DNA from: Oscillatoria sp.
GTDB taxonomy: Bacteria > Cyanobacteriota > Cyanobacteriia > Cyanobacteriales > Laspinemataceae
Assembly: GCA_011390515.1 (NCBI GenBank)
Contig: JAABSJ010000016.1
Span: 1-49,454 of the forward strand
Reading direction: 5' to 3'
Length of the DNA: 49,454 nt
The position numbers and the translations under genes were made by a program. Numbering within the stretch: position 1 is the first letter of the stretch; each line of letters begins with the position of its first letter. Positions 39,267 through 49,041 of this stretch are shown in pieces. Under the pieces are notes generated by a model. It had not been told where the DNA came from. It worked only from the letters and a program-made list of their open reading frames with translations, and did not search any database.

Positions 39267-42200
39267 AGTCATGAAACGGGACATATTCAGAGTGCAGCAT
39301 CAAGTCAGGGGAAGGGGGATCTCAACCCAGGTCTTCTGGATCCTCGCTGTAGCCCCAGGGGTGAGCCTCATCCTCCTCAACCTCTTAGATTGGGTGGGAA
39401 TCGCCCCCTCATGTTTCGGACTTGATCGGGACTCCCTGGCAATCGGGACGGCGATCGGCAACCTGATCCTAGTCAGCGCAATCGCGCGTTCCCCGGTGAT
39501 CCCACCGGGGATCAGCGCATCTCCACAACCCCCCACTCCCGAGGAAATTTGCGATCGCCGACATCCCCCCGACGGACCCCGGTTCGATCTCACCCCCCGT
39601 CCAGAAATTGAAGCCGAATTAGCACAAACCAAAACCTTTCTCAACTCAGTCATTGAAAATATGCCCCTCGGCTTATTTATCAAAGATGCCAAAACCTTGC
39701 AATTTATTCGGTGGAATAAAGCCAGTGAACAACAATTTGGCTATTCCCAAGAGCAAGTGTTAGGCAAAACCGACTATGATCTATTTAATTCAGAAGAAGC
39801 AGATTTTTTCACTCAAAGCGATCGCCAAGTCCTCTTAACCCAACAAATGGCAGATATTCCCTTAGAAACCATTCAAACTCCACATCAAGGGATGAGATTG
39901 CTTCATACCCGTAAAGTCCCCATTATCGATGACACTAACACCCCTCAATATCTCATGGGAATTTCTGAAGACATTACCGATTGGGTAGAAGCCCAGGAGG
40001 AAATTATCAAGCAGAATCAACGCGCTCAACTCTTTGCAGAATTGACCATCAAAATTCGTCAATCCTTAGATATTGGAGAAATTCTCCAAACCACCGTTGA
40101 AGAAGTCCGACAAGTTCTCCACGCCGATCGGGCGATCGTCTTTCAACTGATGGCCGATGGCACCGGAATTGTGGTCAAAGAAGCCGTGGTTGAAACCTGT
40201 CAACCCCTCTTAGGAAATCAGATTACCGATACCTGCTTTCCCACAACCTATTTAGAACAATACAAACAAGGCAGAGTCAATGCCATCTGTGATGTCGAGT
40301 CCGCAGAGATTCACCCTTGCTATCAGGACTTGCTCAGAAGAATTGGGGTCAAAGCTAACCTCGTAGTGCCATTACTCCAAAGGGATGCCCCAGAGGAACC
40401 CCTGCGGGAACGATTGTGGGGATTACTAATTGCCCATCAATGCTCCACCCCCCGCCAGTGGTCACAATTTGAAACCGAACTGCTGCAACAACTTGCCAAT
40501 CAAGTCAGCATTGCCCTCTCTCAAGCGCAACTGCTGGCGGAGCAAACCCGCATCTCCCAAAAGCTGGCCAAACAAAACATCATTTTAGCCCAGATGAAAC
40601 AGGCGGCAGTGGCTGCTAATCGGGCCAAAAGTGAATTTCTAGCCAGTATGAGCCATGAAATCCGCACCCCGATGAATGGGGTCCTCGGGATGACGGGATT
40701 GCTCCTGGCAACGGAATTAAACCCCCAACAAAAACACTATGCTCAAACAATTTTTTCCAGTGCCGAACATCTGTTAACGGTGATTAACGATATTCTCGAT
40801 TTTTCTAAATTAGAAGCGCGAGAAATGCATCTCAAGCCGATTGATTTCGAGCTAGATGAATGTATAGAATCCGTGGTGGATTTGATGGTTGCTCCAGCCC
40901 AGGAAAAGGGACTGGATTTAGGAATCTGCATCGATCGCAATGTTCCTCGCCATCTGTTTGGAGACCCGGCGCGGTTGCGTCAGATTTTGCTGAATTTAGT
41001 CAACAATGCGATTAAATTTACCGAAGTTGGAGAAGTGTCGATCGCCGTGGGTGCCGTCTCAGATTCTACCTCGGAGGAGGCAGATTCCCTACCCCCAGCA
41101 CAGCGCAATCCCGTCACCTTAAAATTTTCGGTCACCGATACGGGGATTGGGATTTTACCCCAGGATCAAACCAAGTTGTTTCAATCCTTTTCCCAAGTGG
41201 ATAGTTCCTCCACCCGCAAGTATGGCGGCACCGGGTTAGGACTGGCTATCTCTAAACAATTGGTGGAACTGATGCAGGGCGAGATTGGCGTCGAAAGCCA
41301 ATTGCATCAGGGGTCAACCTTTTGGTTTACCGTTACCTTGCCGGTACAGCAAAATCGCCCAGAAGGGGAAAACTCCCCGGGTACAACCTTGGAGATGGAG
41401 TCTCTAAAACTACTGGTTGCCGATGAGAGTGCCATGCATCGTCAGTCGGTGCAGCATTTTGCCGATCGCTGGGGAATTACGGTGGATCAAGTCAAGGACC
41501 CCCAGAGCGCCCTGAGTGCCTTGCGCGCAGCGGCAGCAGAGGGAACCCCCTATCATGCAATCTTGGCAAGTGTGAACCTCCTGGAGGGCGATCGCTCAAC
41601 CCTGTTACAAGCCCTGAAACAGGAGCCCCATTTGGCGACAACCCGAACCATCGCCCTAGCTCAGTTTAATCAACGGGCGATCGCCGAAGCCTTAGCACCC
41701 CATTGGATCAGTGCTTATATCATCAAACCCTTACGGGGGTCTCAGTTTGTGGCAAGCTTGCAGCAGGTTTTAGATCCCCAGGTGGCGGTGAGCGATCGCC
41801 CCCAAGGGGCTCCGGGACAACCCTTCTCTGACTCCCCCTTCTCCTTGGCCCCTCCTCCCCTCTCCCCCATTAAAATTTTAATCGCCGAAGATCACGAAAT
41901 CAATCAACAAGTGATTGTCTTTCAACTCAATACCTTGGGGTATCATGCCGATTGTGTCAATAATGGTCTCGAAGCCCTCGATCGCCTTGCCTGTGAAGAT
42001 TATGATCTGGTGTTTATGGATTGTCAGATGCCCCTAAAAGATGGCTATGAGGTCACCCGAGAACTCCGGCAGCGCGAAGTAACCGGGCATCATACCATTA
42101 TCATCGCCCTGACGGCTCATGCTCTGAACAGCGATCGCCAAAAGTGTCTGGAGGCAGGAATGGATGACTACCTTAGCAAACCCGTCCTCCTCGAACAATT

Positions 42201-42714
42201 ACAGGCAGCACTTGATCTCTGGATTCCCCAGATTATCCCCCGTCAGCCTCTGGAGTCCCATTTGACCGAGAACCCCCAAGCGCAACTCACTCTCAATCAG
42301 GGGGTCAGCAGTTCTAGCACCTTGGAACCCCCCGGGTGCTTATCTTCTGGAAATTTACCCGAGGAAACCCTTGAAGATTCACCCCTGGATTGGGACCGTC
42401 TCCACGAGATTTCCCGAGGTAAACTGGAATTACAAGAACGCCTACTGCGAGCCTTTGTGGATAGCCTGCGGGGGGATATAGAAGCGATTCGTTCCGCCTG
42501 CGATCGCCAGGATTGGAGTACGGTTGAGTTAAAAGCGCACCGGATTAAAGGAGCCAGTCTGAATATGGGTGCTCGGGCGATCGGGGCCATTTCCCGCCAA
42601 ATCGAGGAGCAAGTCAGGGGCCAGGGGTTTGAAGCAATCATCCCCTTGTTGTTGAGGTTAGAATCTCAGGTTGAGCGCCTGGGAACTTGCACTCAATCTC
42701 TCCCCCCTCGATAA
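39256..42714 (+). CDS. Hybrid histidine kinase with DXCF-type GAF, two receivers and Hpt
   Basis: A ~1152-aa membrane kinase. Two N-terminal TMs ([37 protein letters not shown]) are followed by PAS (~125-245), GAF (~260-425), HisKA with His467 ([12 protein letters not shown]), HATPase ([17 protein letters not shown]), a first receiver whose acceptor Asp is replaced (AILASVNL), a second intact receiver ([16 protein letters not shown]) and Hpt with His1095 (KAHRIKGAS). The GAF has DTCF (325-328) and a second Cys355 in HPCYQDLL, as in cyanobacteriochromes of DXCF type, with Cys-Tyr for Cys-His. ATG 39256 overlaps the preceding gene; ATG 39271 is an alternative. Confidence 0.88.
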   Translation: MGNEVMKRDIFRVQHQVRGRGISTQVFWILAVAPGVSLILLNLLDWVGIAPSCFGLDRDSLAIGTAIGNLILVSAIARSPVIPPGISASPQPPTPEEICDRRHPPDGPRFDLTPRPEIEAELAQTKTFLNSVIENMPLGLFIKDAKTLQFIRWNKASEQQFGYSQEQVLGKTDYDLFNSEEADFFTQSDRQVLLTQQMADIPLETIQTPHQGMRLLHTRKVPIIDDTNTPQYLMGISEDITDWVEAQEEIIKQNQRAQLFAELTIKIRQSLDIGEILQTTVEEVRQVLHADRAIVFQLMADGTGIVVKEAVVETCQPLLGNQITDTCFPTTYLEQYKQGRVNAICDVESAEIHPCYQDLLRRIGVKANLVVPLLQRDAPEEPLRERLWGLLIAHQCSTPRQWSQFETELLQQLANQVSIALSQAQLLAEQTRISQKLAKQNIILAQMKQAAVAANRAKSEFLASMSHEIRTPMNGVLGMTGLLLATELNPQQKHYAQTIFSSAEHLLTVINDILDFSKLEAREMHLKPIDFELDECIESVVDLMVAPAQEKGLDLGICIDRNVPRHLFGDPARLRQILLNLVNNAIKFTEVGEVSIAVGAVSDSTSEEADSLPPAQRNPVTLKFSVTDTGIGILPQDQTKLFQSFSQVDSSSTRKYGGTGLGLAISKQLVELMQGEIGVESQLHQGSTFWFTVTLPVQQNRPEGENSPGTTLEMESLKLLVADESAMHRQSVQHFADRWGITVDQVKDPQSALSALRAAAAEGTPYHAILASVNLLEGDRSTLLQALKQEPHLATTRTIALAQFNQRAIAEALAPHWISAYIIKPLRGSQFVASLQQVLDPQVAVSDRPQGAPGQPFSDSPFSLAPPPLSPIKILIAEDHEINQQVIVFQLNTLGYHADCVNNGLEALDRLACEDYDLVFMDCQMPLKDGYEVTRELRQREVTGHHTIIIALTAHALNSDRQKCLEAGMDDYLSKPVLLEQLQAALDLWIPQIIPRQPLESHLTENPQAQLTLNQGVSSSSTLEPPGCLSSGNLPEETLEDSPLDWDRLHEISRGKLELQERLLRAFVDSLRGDIEAIRSACDRQDWSTVELKAHRIKGASLNMGARAIGAISRQIEEQVRGQGFEAIIPLLLRLESQVERLGTCTQSLPPR

Positions 42715-42718
42715 GTTA

Positions 42719-42733
42719 AGCCTGTTTCAGGCT
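42719..42733 (+). terminator. Small hairpin after the first hybrid kinase
   Basis: AGCCTG (42719-42724) pairs with CAGGCT (42728-42733) around TTT, five bases past the stop. Without a T-run it is a weak candidate; the second kinase may be read through from the first. Confidence 0.35.
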
Positions 42734-42885
42734 ATGTTGTTTACAAATTGCGCCATTGAGTCAGGGTTCATCTAACGGAGTTCATTCTCCACCGGAGGGT
42801 CTGGAAATGGAACGTTCCCGAAGGGATTTTCGAGTTGGATGAGCCCCTGCATTGATAATTTATAGGTGAAATCAACAAAACTGTC

Positions 42886-45800
42886 GTGACTCCATTTAAA
42901 CTGCCCTCTTGCTTGTCTCTGTTGCGATCGCCCCTTTGGCTGTTCGATCTCGAACAATTACAACTATGGTGGGCGAACCCTGCCGCTTTGCAACTCTGGG
43001 GTGCAGAGAGTTTGGAAGAACTCAGACAGCGAGATTTCCGAGAGATTTTAGGGGCAACCCGCCCCCGATTAACGGGCTATTGCAAACGGTTGAAGTCTGG
43101 GGAAACGGCGATCGAACAATGGACATTTTATCCCCAGGGACAAGCGGTACAGATTCCCTGTCTTTGTTCGGGAATGGAGATTGACGAAGGACGTTTGGCC
43201 CTGTTGGTAGAGGGGGTGAGTCCGGAGATTCTCCATCATAGAGGGGTTGTTAACCCCCTGATGCCGGGGAAGGCGTTACCGGAGAAACCCGCTGTAGGAC
43301 CCCAGGCAGTCGTTGTTCGTCAGATTATTGATCCGCTTACGGGGAAAACCATCGCCCTCGTTCAGGAGAATGATTGTCCTGATACTGGAGGCGATCGCCC
43401 GCAATCCTCCCATCCCACCGAGGTGGTGAATCTTCCCGCCACAGGTTCTCCAAACCTGGATCAACAACAGTCCCATCAAGATAGCCTGGAAGAAACCATC
43501 ACTCTGCAACAGGCGATTTTAGATAGTGCCAACTACTCGATTATCTCCACCGGGATTGATGGGATTATTTATACATTTAATGCCACTGCTGAACGCTGGC
43601 TGGGTTATACTGCCGAGGAAATGGTCGGGAAAATGAGTCCGGCGATTCTCCATGACCCGATGGAAGTGGTTCAGAGGGCGCAGGAACTGTCTGAAGAACT
43701 GGGAGTGGAGATAGCGCCCGGGTTTGATGTGTTTACGGCCAAAATCCAACGGGGGAAACCGGACGAATATGAATGGTCTTATATTCGTAAAGATGGCAGT
43801 CGGTTTCCGGTGTTGTTGTCCATTTCGGCCCTACGCGATCGCACGGGGGAAATTACCGGATTTTTGGGGATTGCCAGCGACATCAGCGATCGCAAGGCTG
43901 TCGAAGCGCAACAGGGCGAAACCGAGGCGGCATTGCGATCGCTGATTGAAGTGCAAGCAGCGGTGGATTTGAGCCTGCAAGAGCGTCTTGAGCGGATGTT
44001 AGCAATGGGTTCGGAGCGTTTTAAGTTAGAAATTGGGATGTTAGGGCGCGTCGAGGGCGATCGCATCGAAATCCTCGCCACTTGCTATCCTCCCACCAGT
44101 CTGTTTAAACTGTTTCCCGGGGATGCGTTCAATTTAAGTCAAACTTATGACGCCTATACCCTATCCGAACAAGCTACACTCTGTATCGAATCTGCTGCCG
44201 AATCTGAACTGTGGCAAACCCATAGCGCCTATCAAGTCCGTAAACTCCAAGCCTATATTGGTACGCCGATTGTCGTTGCCTCCGAGGTGTACGGGACTCT
44301 GAGCTTTGCCAGCCATACCCCCCGGGATACCCCCTTTAAAGACAGCGATCGCCAATTGGTGACCTTGATGGCGCAGTGGATTGGCGGGGAAATCGAACGG
44401 GATAATACCCAGAATGCATTTCGGGCTGAATACCAACGCACCTTGTTACTCGGGCAAATTACCCGTGAAATTCGCCAAAGTTTAGATTCTCAACAAATTT
44501 TACAAACGGCGACGGCTTTAATGGGTCGCGGTTTTCACCTCAATCGTTGTGTGATTCTCTCTTATACCCCGGAAGGCAGCACTGTAGATACCGTGGCAGA
44601 ATATCTAGAGCCTGGGTATCCATCGATGATGGGCTTTCAAATTCCGGTGGAAGACAATTCCTACATTCAAAAGGTGTTTGCTCTCGATCGCGCCGTGGCA
44701 TCGGATGATGTGAATATCGACCCCTTGTTGCGAGAGGCACTCCCCCTGTGCCAACAAGTTCAAATTAAATCAATGTTAGCCGTTCGCACCTCCTATCAAG
44801 GGGAACCGAATGGGACCATTGGCTTCCATCAATGCGATCGCTTCCGCCATTGGGAACCCCAGGAAATTGAACTCCTCGAAGCCGTGGCAGTGCAACTCGG
44901 CATTGCTTTAGCGCAATCGGAATTACTGGTTCGGGAACGCGCCGCGCGATCGCAACTCGCCGAGCAAAATCAAGCCTTACAACAAGCCCGAGAATCCGCT
45001 GAAGTCGCCAACCGGGCCAAAAGCGAATTCCTCGCCACCATGAGTCACGAAATCCGGACTCCCATGAATGCCGTGATTGGCATGACCGGGTTATTACTGG
45101 ATATGAATTTAACCGAGGAACAGCGGGATTATATTGATACCATTCGCACCAGTGGCGATGCTTTACTGACGATTATTAATGATATCCTCGACTTTTCTAA
45201 AATTGAGTCCGGCAAACTCGAACTGGAAAATCATCCCTTTAATTTGCAAACTTGCATCGAGGAAGCCTTGGATTTGTTTGCTCCAAAATCTGCTGAAAAA
45301 GGGCTGGAATTATTATATCAAATTGAAGTCAACACGCCCAAACAAATTATCTCCGATGTCACTCGGTTGCGGCAAATTTTAGTCAATTTAATTGGCAACG
45401 CGGTCAAATTTACCCAAACCGGGGAAATTGTTGTATCCGTGAGTGCCACCCGGTTCACCTCTCCAGGTTCTCAAGGCGAACTTGCCACCCCTTTAGTCAC
45501 CGCAAATCCGGCGAATGGGGAAACTTCCTCGGGTTTACAGTTGCGATCGCCGGATGAGTCCCCCCCGGTTGCTTACGAGTTCCAATTTTCCATCCGCGAT
45601 ACGGGAATTGGGATTCCCCCCCATCGTCGCGATCGCCTCTTTCTGCCCTTTTCTCAAGTCGATGCCTCTACCACTCGTCAGTTTGGCGGGACTGGACTGG
45701 GACTGGCAATTTGCAAGCGCTTAAGCGAATTAATGGGGGGTCGAATGTGGATTGAAAGTGAGGAAGGGGTAGGTTCTACCTTTTACTTTACCTTAATTGC

Positions 45801-46698
45801 TCACTCCAACCCCAAGGCAAGCCATTCCCACGACTATCGGGATAGCGATCGACCCCTGCTTAAGGGTAAAAAACTGCTCATCGTCGATGATAACGCCACC
45901 AATCGACAAATTTTGCTCAAACAAACTCAAAATTGGGGAATGTTCCCCCACAATGCTGCATCCGGTTCCGAAGCCTTAGCCCTTTTAGAAATCAGCAATA
46001 ATTTTGACCTCGCCATTTTGGATATGCAAATGCCCGAAATGGATGGATTAACCCTCGCCGCCCGGATTCAACGCCAACCCCAATGGCAATCCCTCCCCTT
46101 GGTCATGTTCACCTCAATGGGTAAACCCGAATCATTAGAAGTGGATGGAATTCCCGTTAAATTTGCAGCCTTTATTAATAAACCCATTAAACAGTCTCAA
46201 CTGTATAATACCTTAATTCAAGTTCTCTCTGAAACATCCTCCAACAGTCCCGTCAAATATGAGGCTACCTCCCGATCCAAGAAGTCTTCTCTGATTGATG
46301 CGGACATGGCCAAGCGGATTCCTTTAAGGATTTTATTAGCCGAGGATAATATCGTCAACCAAAAAGTTGCCCTCAGAATCTTGGACCGCATGGGATATCG
46401 CGCAGATGTCGCTAATAATGGACTGGAAGTCTTAGAAGCCTTGCAACGGCTATCCTATGATGTCATCCTCATGGATGTGCAAATGCCCGAAATGGATGGG
46501 TTAGAAGCGACTCGTCAAATTTGTAAAAAATATGCCGAAAGTGTACATTTGAAGAAGCCGAGAGTTATTGCCATGACTGCCAATGCCATGCAAGGCGATC
46601 GGGAAATCTGTCTCGCGGCTGGAATGGATGATTACATCACCAAACCCATTCGTCTCGAAGAGTTAATCAAAGCCTTATCTTTAGTTAAAGTGGAATAA
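42886..46698 (+). CDS. Hybrid histidine kinase, PAS-PAS-GAF-GAF-HK-REC-REC
   Basis: A 1270-aa soluble hybrid kinase. A divergent PAS-like domain (~10-115) precedes a clear PAS (~205-340: [38 protein letters not shown]). Two GAF domains follow (~355-505 and ~525-680). HisKA has His721 ([12 protein letters not shown]); the HATPase has DTGIGI and [10 protein letters not shown]. Both receivers keep the acceptor Asp ([26 protein letters not shown]). There is no Hpt. Neither GAF has the DXCF or Cys-His chromophore motif. The start is GTG 42886; no better start is near. It stands 172 bases after the other kinase, so they may work in one pathway, with that Hpt. Confidence 0.9.
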   Translation: MTPFKLPSCLSLLRSPLWLFDLEQLQLWWANPAALQLWGAESLEELRQRDFREILGATRPRLTGYCKRLKSGETAIEQWTFYPQGQAVQIPCLCSGMEIDEGRLALLVEGVSPEILHHRGVVNPLMPGKALPEKPAVGPQAVVVRQIIDPLTGKTIALVQENDCPDTGGDRPQSSHPTEVVNLPATGSPNLDQQQSHQDSLEETITLQQAILDSANYSIISTGIDGIIYTFNATAERWLGYTAEEMVGKMSPAILHDPMEVVQRAQELSEELGVEIAPGFDVFTAKIQRGKPDEYEWSYIRKDGSRFPVLLSISALRDRTGEITGFLGIASDISDRKAVEAQQGETEAALRSLIEVQAAVDLSLQERLERMLAMGSERFKLEIGMLGRVEGDRIEILATCYPPTSLFKLFPGDAFNLSQTYDAYTLSEQATLCIESAAESELWQTHSAYQVRKLQAYIGTPIVVASEVYGTLSFASHTPRDTPFKDSDRQLVTLMAQWIGGEIERDNTQNAFRAEYQRTLLLGQITREIRQSLDSQQILQTATALMGRGFHLNRCVILSYTPEGSTVDTVAEYLEPGYPSMMGFQIPVEDNSYIQKVFALDRAVASDDVNIDPLLREALPLCQQVQIKSMLAVRTSYQGEPNGTIGFHQCDRFRHWEPQEIELLEAVAVQLGIALAQSELLVRERAARSQLAEQNQALQQARESAEVANRAKSEFLATMSHEIRTPMNAVIGMTGLLLDMNLTEEQRDYIDTIRTSGDALLTIINDILDFSKIESGKLELENHPFNLQTCIEEALDLFAPKSAEKGLELLYQIEVNTPKQIISDVTRLRQILVNLIGNAVKFTQTGEIVVSVSATRFTSPGSQGELATPLVTANPANGETSSGLQLRSPDESPPVAYEFQFSIRDTGIGIPPHRRDRLFLPFSQVDASTTRQFGGTGLGLAICKRLSELMGGRMWIESEEGVGSTFYFTLIAHSNPKASHSHDYRDSDRPLLKGKKLLIVDDNATNRQILLKQTQNWGMFPHNAASGSEALALLEISNNFDLAILDMQMPEMDGLTLAARIQRQPQWQSLPLVMFTSMGKPESLEVDGIPVKFAAFINKPIKQSQLYNTLIQVLSETSSNSPVKYEATSRSKKSSLIDADMAKRIPLRILLAEDNIVNQKVALRILDRMGYRADVANNGLEVLEALQRLSYDVILMDVQMPEMDGLEATRQICKKYAESVHLKKPRVIAMTANAMQGDREICLAAGMDDYITKPIRLEELIKALSLVKVE

Positions 46699-46815
46699 TA
46701 CGGAATCCGGTATTTAAAGTCTATAAAAACCCGCACCCTAAAGGGTGGGGCTATACGGACAAAGCCTGCCTACGCAGGCTACTCTATAAAAACTTTTGAT
46801 ACTCGGATTTGGTAT
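46698..46815. mobile_element. MITE-like element, family C, at the kinase stop codon
   Basis: 118 bp, starting ATACGGAATCCGGTATT with its first base in the TAA stop of the kinase gene, and ending GATACTCGGATTTGGTAT. Inside is the minus-oriented repeat CCCGCACCCTAAAGGGTGGG. The sister copy is 24004-24125. A third left end (ATACTAAATCCGGTTG) is at 46881-46896. Confidence 0.65.
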
Positions 46816-46880
46816 AAGATGTAGGGAGCAAGATGCTCCCACTCCTTAACTTTATAGGTTTTCTCTGTTATAATTAAATA

Positions 46881-47155
46881 ATACTAAATCCGGTTGAAAA
46901 AAGTCGGCTGTTTCTCTTAGCCCGCGCAGGCGGGCTTCGTCCGTATAGCCCCACCCTTTAGGGTGCGGGTTTTTATAGACTCTTAGCCCGCGCAGGCGGG
47001 CTTCGTCCGTATAGCCCCACCCTTTAGGGTGCGGGTTTTTATAGACTCTTAGCCCGCGCAGGGCTCTGGTGAGCAAAGCCTGCCCTGAGCTACGTCGAAG
47101 GGTCGAACCACGGGCTTCGTCCGTATAGCCCCACCCTTTAGGGTGCGGGTTTTTA
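46881..47155 (+). repeat. Three tandem copies of a 66-bp double-hairpin repeat
   Basis: After a family C-type end (46881-46896), copies start at 46915, 46981 and 47047 with an exact 66-base period. Each holds AGCCCGCGCAGGCGGGCT (hairpin 1), TCGTCCGTATAGCC, and CACCCTTTAGGGTG (hairpin 2), then CGGGTTTTTATAGAC. The third copy is broken in hairpin 1 by about 50 bases that include CCCTGAGCTACGTCGAAGGG (47083-47102). The array ends 23 bases before the methyltransferase start. Confidence 0.88.
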
Positions 47156-47177
47156 CTCCCAATTCTTTTAATTAACC

Positions 47178-47792
47178 ATGAAATTTTATTCACAAGTTAT
47201 TCTACCAAAGCTACTGGATATTACAATGTCCGATCCACGGATTTCCCAATATAGAGAAGCGGTTTTATCTGAGGTTTCTGGCAATGTTTTAGAGATTGGG
47301 TTTGGGACTGGATTAAATTTGCCTCATTATCCAGAAACCATCGAAAAACTAACCACGGTAGACCCGAATCCCGGGATGAATCAGTTGGCCCAAAACCGGA
47401 TTGAGTCTTCGGATATTGATGTAGAAGTTCGGGTGATTAGTGGCGAGAATTTACCCTTTCCCGATGAGAGTTTTGATAGTGTGGTGAGCACTTGGACTTT
47501 GTGTAGTATCGCCCAAGTGGAACGGGCTTTAGCCGAAATTCACCGGGTTCTCAAATCTACGGGAAAATTCTTCTTTTTGGAACATGGATTGAGTGAGGAA
47601 CCGAAGATTCAAGGGTGGCAAAATTTCCTCACGCCTCTGCAAAAAATTGTGGGGGATGGATGTCATTTGAATCGGCCGATTCAAAGTTTAGTAGAAAATC
47701 AGTTTCAGATTCTGGAACTCGATCGCTTTTATGCGCCTAAGATTCCTAAGACTGTGGGATATTTGTACAAAGGGGTGGCGGTTAAAGGATAG
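47178..47792 (+). CDS. Class I SAM methyltransferase (METTL7/UbiE-like)
   Basis: A 204-aa SAM-dependent methyltransferase. Motif I is VLEIGFGTGLNLPHYP (about 37-52), the acidic end of strand 2 is VDPNPGMNQLA, and SGENLPFPDESFDSVVSTWT covers motif II. The later EIHRVLKSTGKFFFLEHG and the end LYKGVAVKG match the METTL7A/B-like group, some of which methylate thiols. The true substrate is unknown. ATG 47178 is the first in frame; tandem hairpin repeats lie immediately before it, so its leader would be highly structured. Confidence 0.85.
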   Translation: MKFYSQVILPKLLDITMSDPRISQYREAVLSEVSGNVLEIGFGTGLNLPHYPETIEKLTTVDPNPGMNQLAQNRIESSDIDVEVRVISGENLPFPDESFDSVVSTWTLCSIAQVERALAEIHRVLKSTGKFFFLEHGLSEEPKIQGWQNFLTPLQKIVGDGCHLNRPIQSLVENQFQILELDRFYAPKIPKTVGYLYKGVAVKG

Positions 47793-47799
47793 GAGGGGG

Positions 47800-47889
47800 A
47801 ACGACTTGCTGTCGGGACGTTGAACATAAGAAACGACTTGCTGTCGGGACGTTGAACATAAGAAACGACTGAAGTCGGGACGTTGAACT
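47800..47889 (+). repeat. Hairpin-unit array 4, three diverged copies
   Basis: Copies start at 47800, 47832 and 47864 (period 32). Two read AACGACTTGCTGTCGG and one AACGACTGAAGTCGG, each followed by GACGTTGAAC. The stem is partly lost. It lies between convergent genes, unlike the other arrays. Confidence 0.8.
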
Positions 47890-47960
47890 TTGAGGAAGTT
47901 TTCGCACTACAAGGTGTGCGAGCATCTTGCTCGCTATTTTTATAGCAAACTGATTTAAAC

Positions 47961-48833
47961 TCACTCTAGTCCGGGGATGGGGGGTAATTTTTTTAATTGG
48001 GGCTGGATGTGTTGTTGCCAAAAGGGGTTAAAGGTTTCGGGAAAGGCCATTTTCCACATCACGCCGAGGACTGTGATCATGAATGCAGCCATGACTAGGG
48101 CGACAAGTGCGGTACTTAACTGAGCGAAAATATTGGTTTTCTTGGGTTTGACGTAAAATCCGCGTCGGCGATTTTGGAGAGCATAGGCGGAATCATCGAT
48201 GATTTCTTCTTGGATGGGGATGGGTTTGGGACGCTTGGCGGCAGGTTTGCGGGCGGTTGCGGCTTTTTTGTGGCCTTTGGAGGGCGATCGCGCTTGGGAG
48301 GCGGTGCTCATTCCGGAGGAGTCATCGCTTTGGTCCCATCTCTCCACCTGCTGAGTCACTACCTCCGGTTCTTTCTGCGCCCGAGCCCACTGTAACAACC
48401 GCGCCGAGGTAATCCCACAAAGATTATCTTGGCCTAAGGCGGCGATCCGTTTGAGTAGGGGTTGTCCATTGCAGACAAAGACGACGATCGCATCTGACCG
48501 TTCTAGGGCCACACCGTATGCAGCTTCAGCCATCTCCAAACTTAACCTTGCAGTCAAACTCAGGGATGCTCCTTCAGCCGGTGTTAACTTGCGATGGGTA
48601 GCAGTGGCGGTGGTTTGCTGCCAGCCACTTTTGGGCCAAAATGTCATAAACTCTTTTGCTGCCTTCTCCTGTCCCGGTTCAGCAGCGCTATCGGCAAAAT
48701 CCTGCATGGCTTCTAAGACAACGGTGGGGACAAAACAACTCCCCACCCGTTTGTAATCTTTCCAAACCTTGGGATCACCGGCTAACAGAGAGGTTGTATC
48801 AAAAACAAGTAATATCTGGGGTCGAGCACTCAT
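47961..48833 (-). CDS. PIN-domain-like protein with C-terminal membrane anchor
   Basis: A 290-aa protein. Residues 1-150 look like a PIN-type nuclease fold: LLVFDTTSLLAGD with Asp11, VPTVVLEAMQDFAD with Glu ~41, and VALERSDAIVVFVCNGQPLL with Asp ~114. Residues 160-225 are a basic, Ser/Ala-rich linker (KGHKKAATARKPAAKRPKP). One TM follows at ~243-263 (LVALVMAAFMITVLGVMWKM) and a short tail. It may be an RNase held at the membrane, without a visible antitoxin gene beside it. ATG 48833 is clear. The PIN assignment is moderate. Confidence 0.7.
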   Translation of the reverse strand: MSARPQILLVFDTTSLLAGDPKVWKDYKRVGSCFVPTVVLEAMQDFADSAAEPGQEKAAKEFMTFWPKSGWQQTTATATHRKLTPAEGASLSLTARLSLEMAEAAYGVALERSDAIVVFVCNGQPLLKRIAALGQDNLCGITSARLLQWARAQKEPEVVTQQVERWDQSDDSSGMSTASQARSPSKGHKKAATARKPAAKRPKPIPIQEEIIDDSAYALQNRRRGFYVKPKKTNIFAQLSTALVALVMAAFMITVLGVMWKMAFPETFNPFWQQHIQPQLKKLPPIPGLE

Positions 48834-48905
48834 GATGTTAAAGGGGGGTAAAACAGAAAGAGGAAAGCGGGAACGCGATCGGGTGGTTGTTTAAAAAAGA
48901 GAACA

Positions 48906-48973
48906 AGAAACCGGGTTTCTCGCCCAAACTTGTTGCTGATGACGTAAAGATTTTTTCAAGAAACCCGGTTTCT
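48906..48973. repeat. Pair of AGAAACCGGGTTTCT palindromes
   Basis: AGAAACCGGGTTTCT (48906-48920) and AGAAACCCGGTTTCT (48959-48973) are each near-palindromic, both preceded by CA, and complementary to one another. A similar sequence closes the hairpin at 18617-18628. They lie between two minus-strand genes and may terminate the protease gene transcript. Confidence 0.7.
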
Positions 48974-49041
48974 AACTGCTACTGTATCGAGGACCTCAGT
49001 ATTGTTCTTGGGTCCTGTGCCCTGGCTTTCTCTTTCTATTA

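Noticed and set aside
46852..47193. 113-codon open frame on the minus strand with repeated NPHPKGWGYTDEAR
   Set aside because: The peptide repeats are just the translation of the 66-bp DNA repeat; it overlaps the methyltransferase start.
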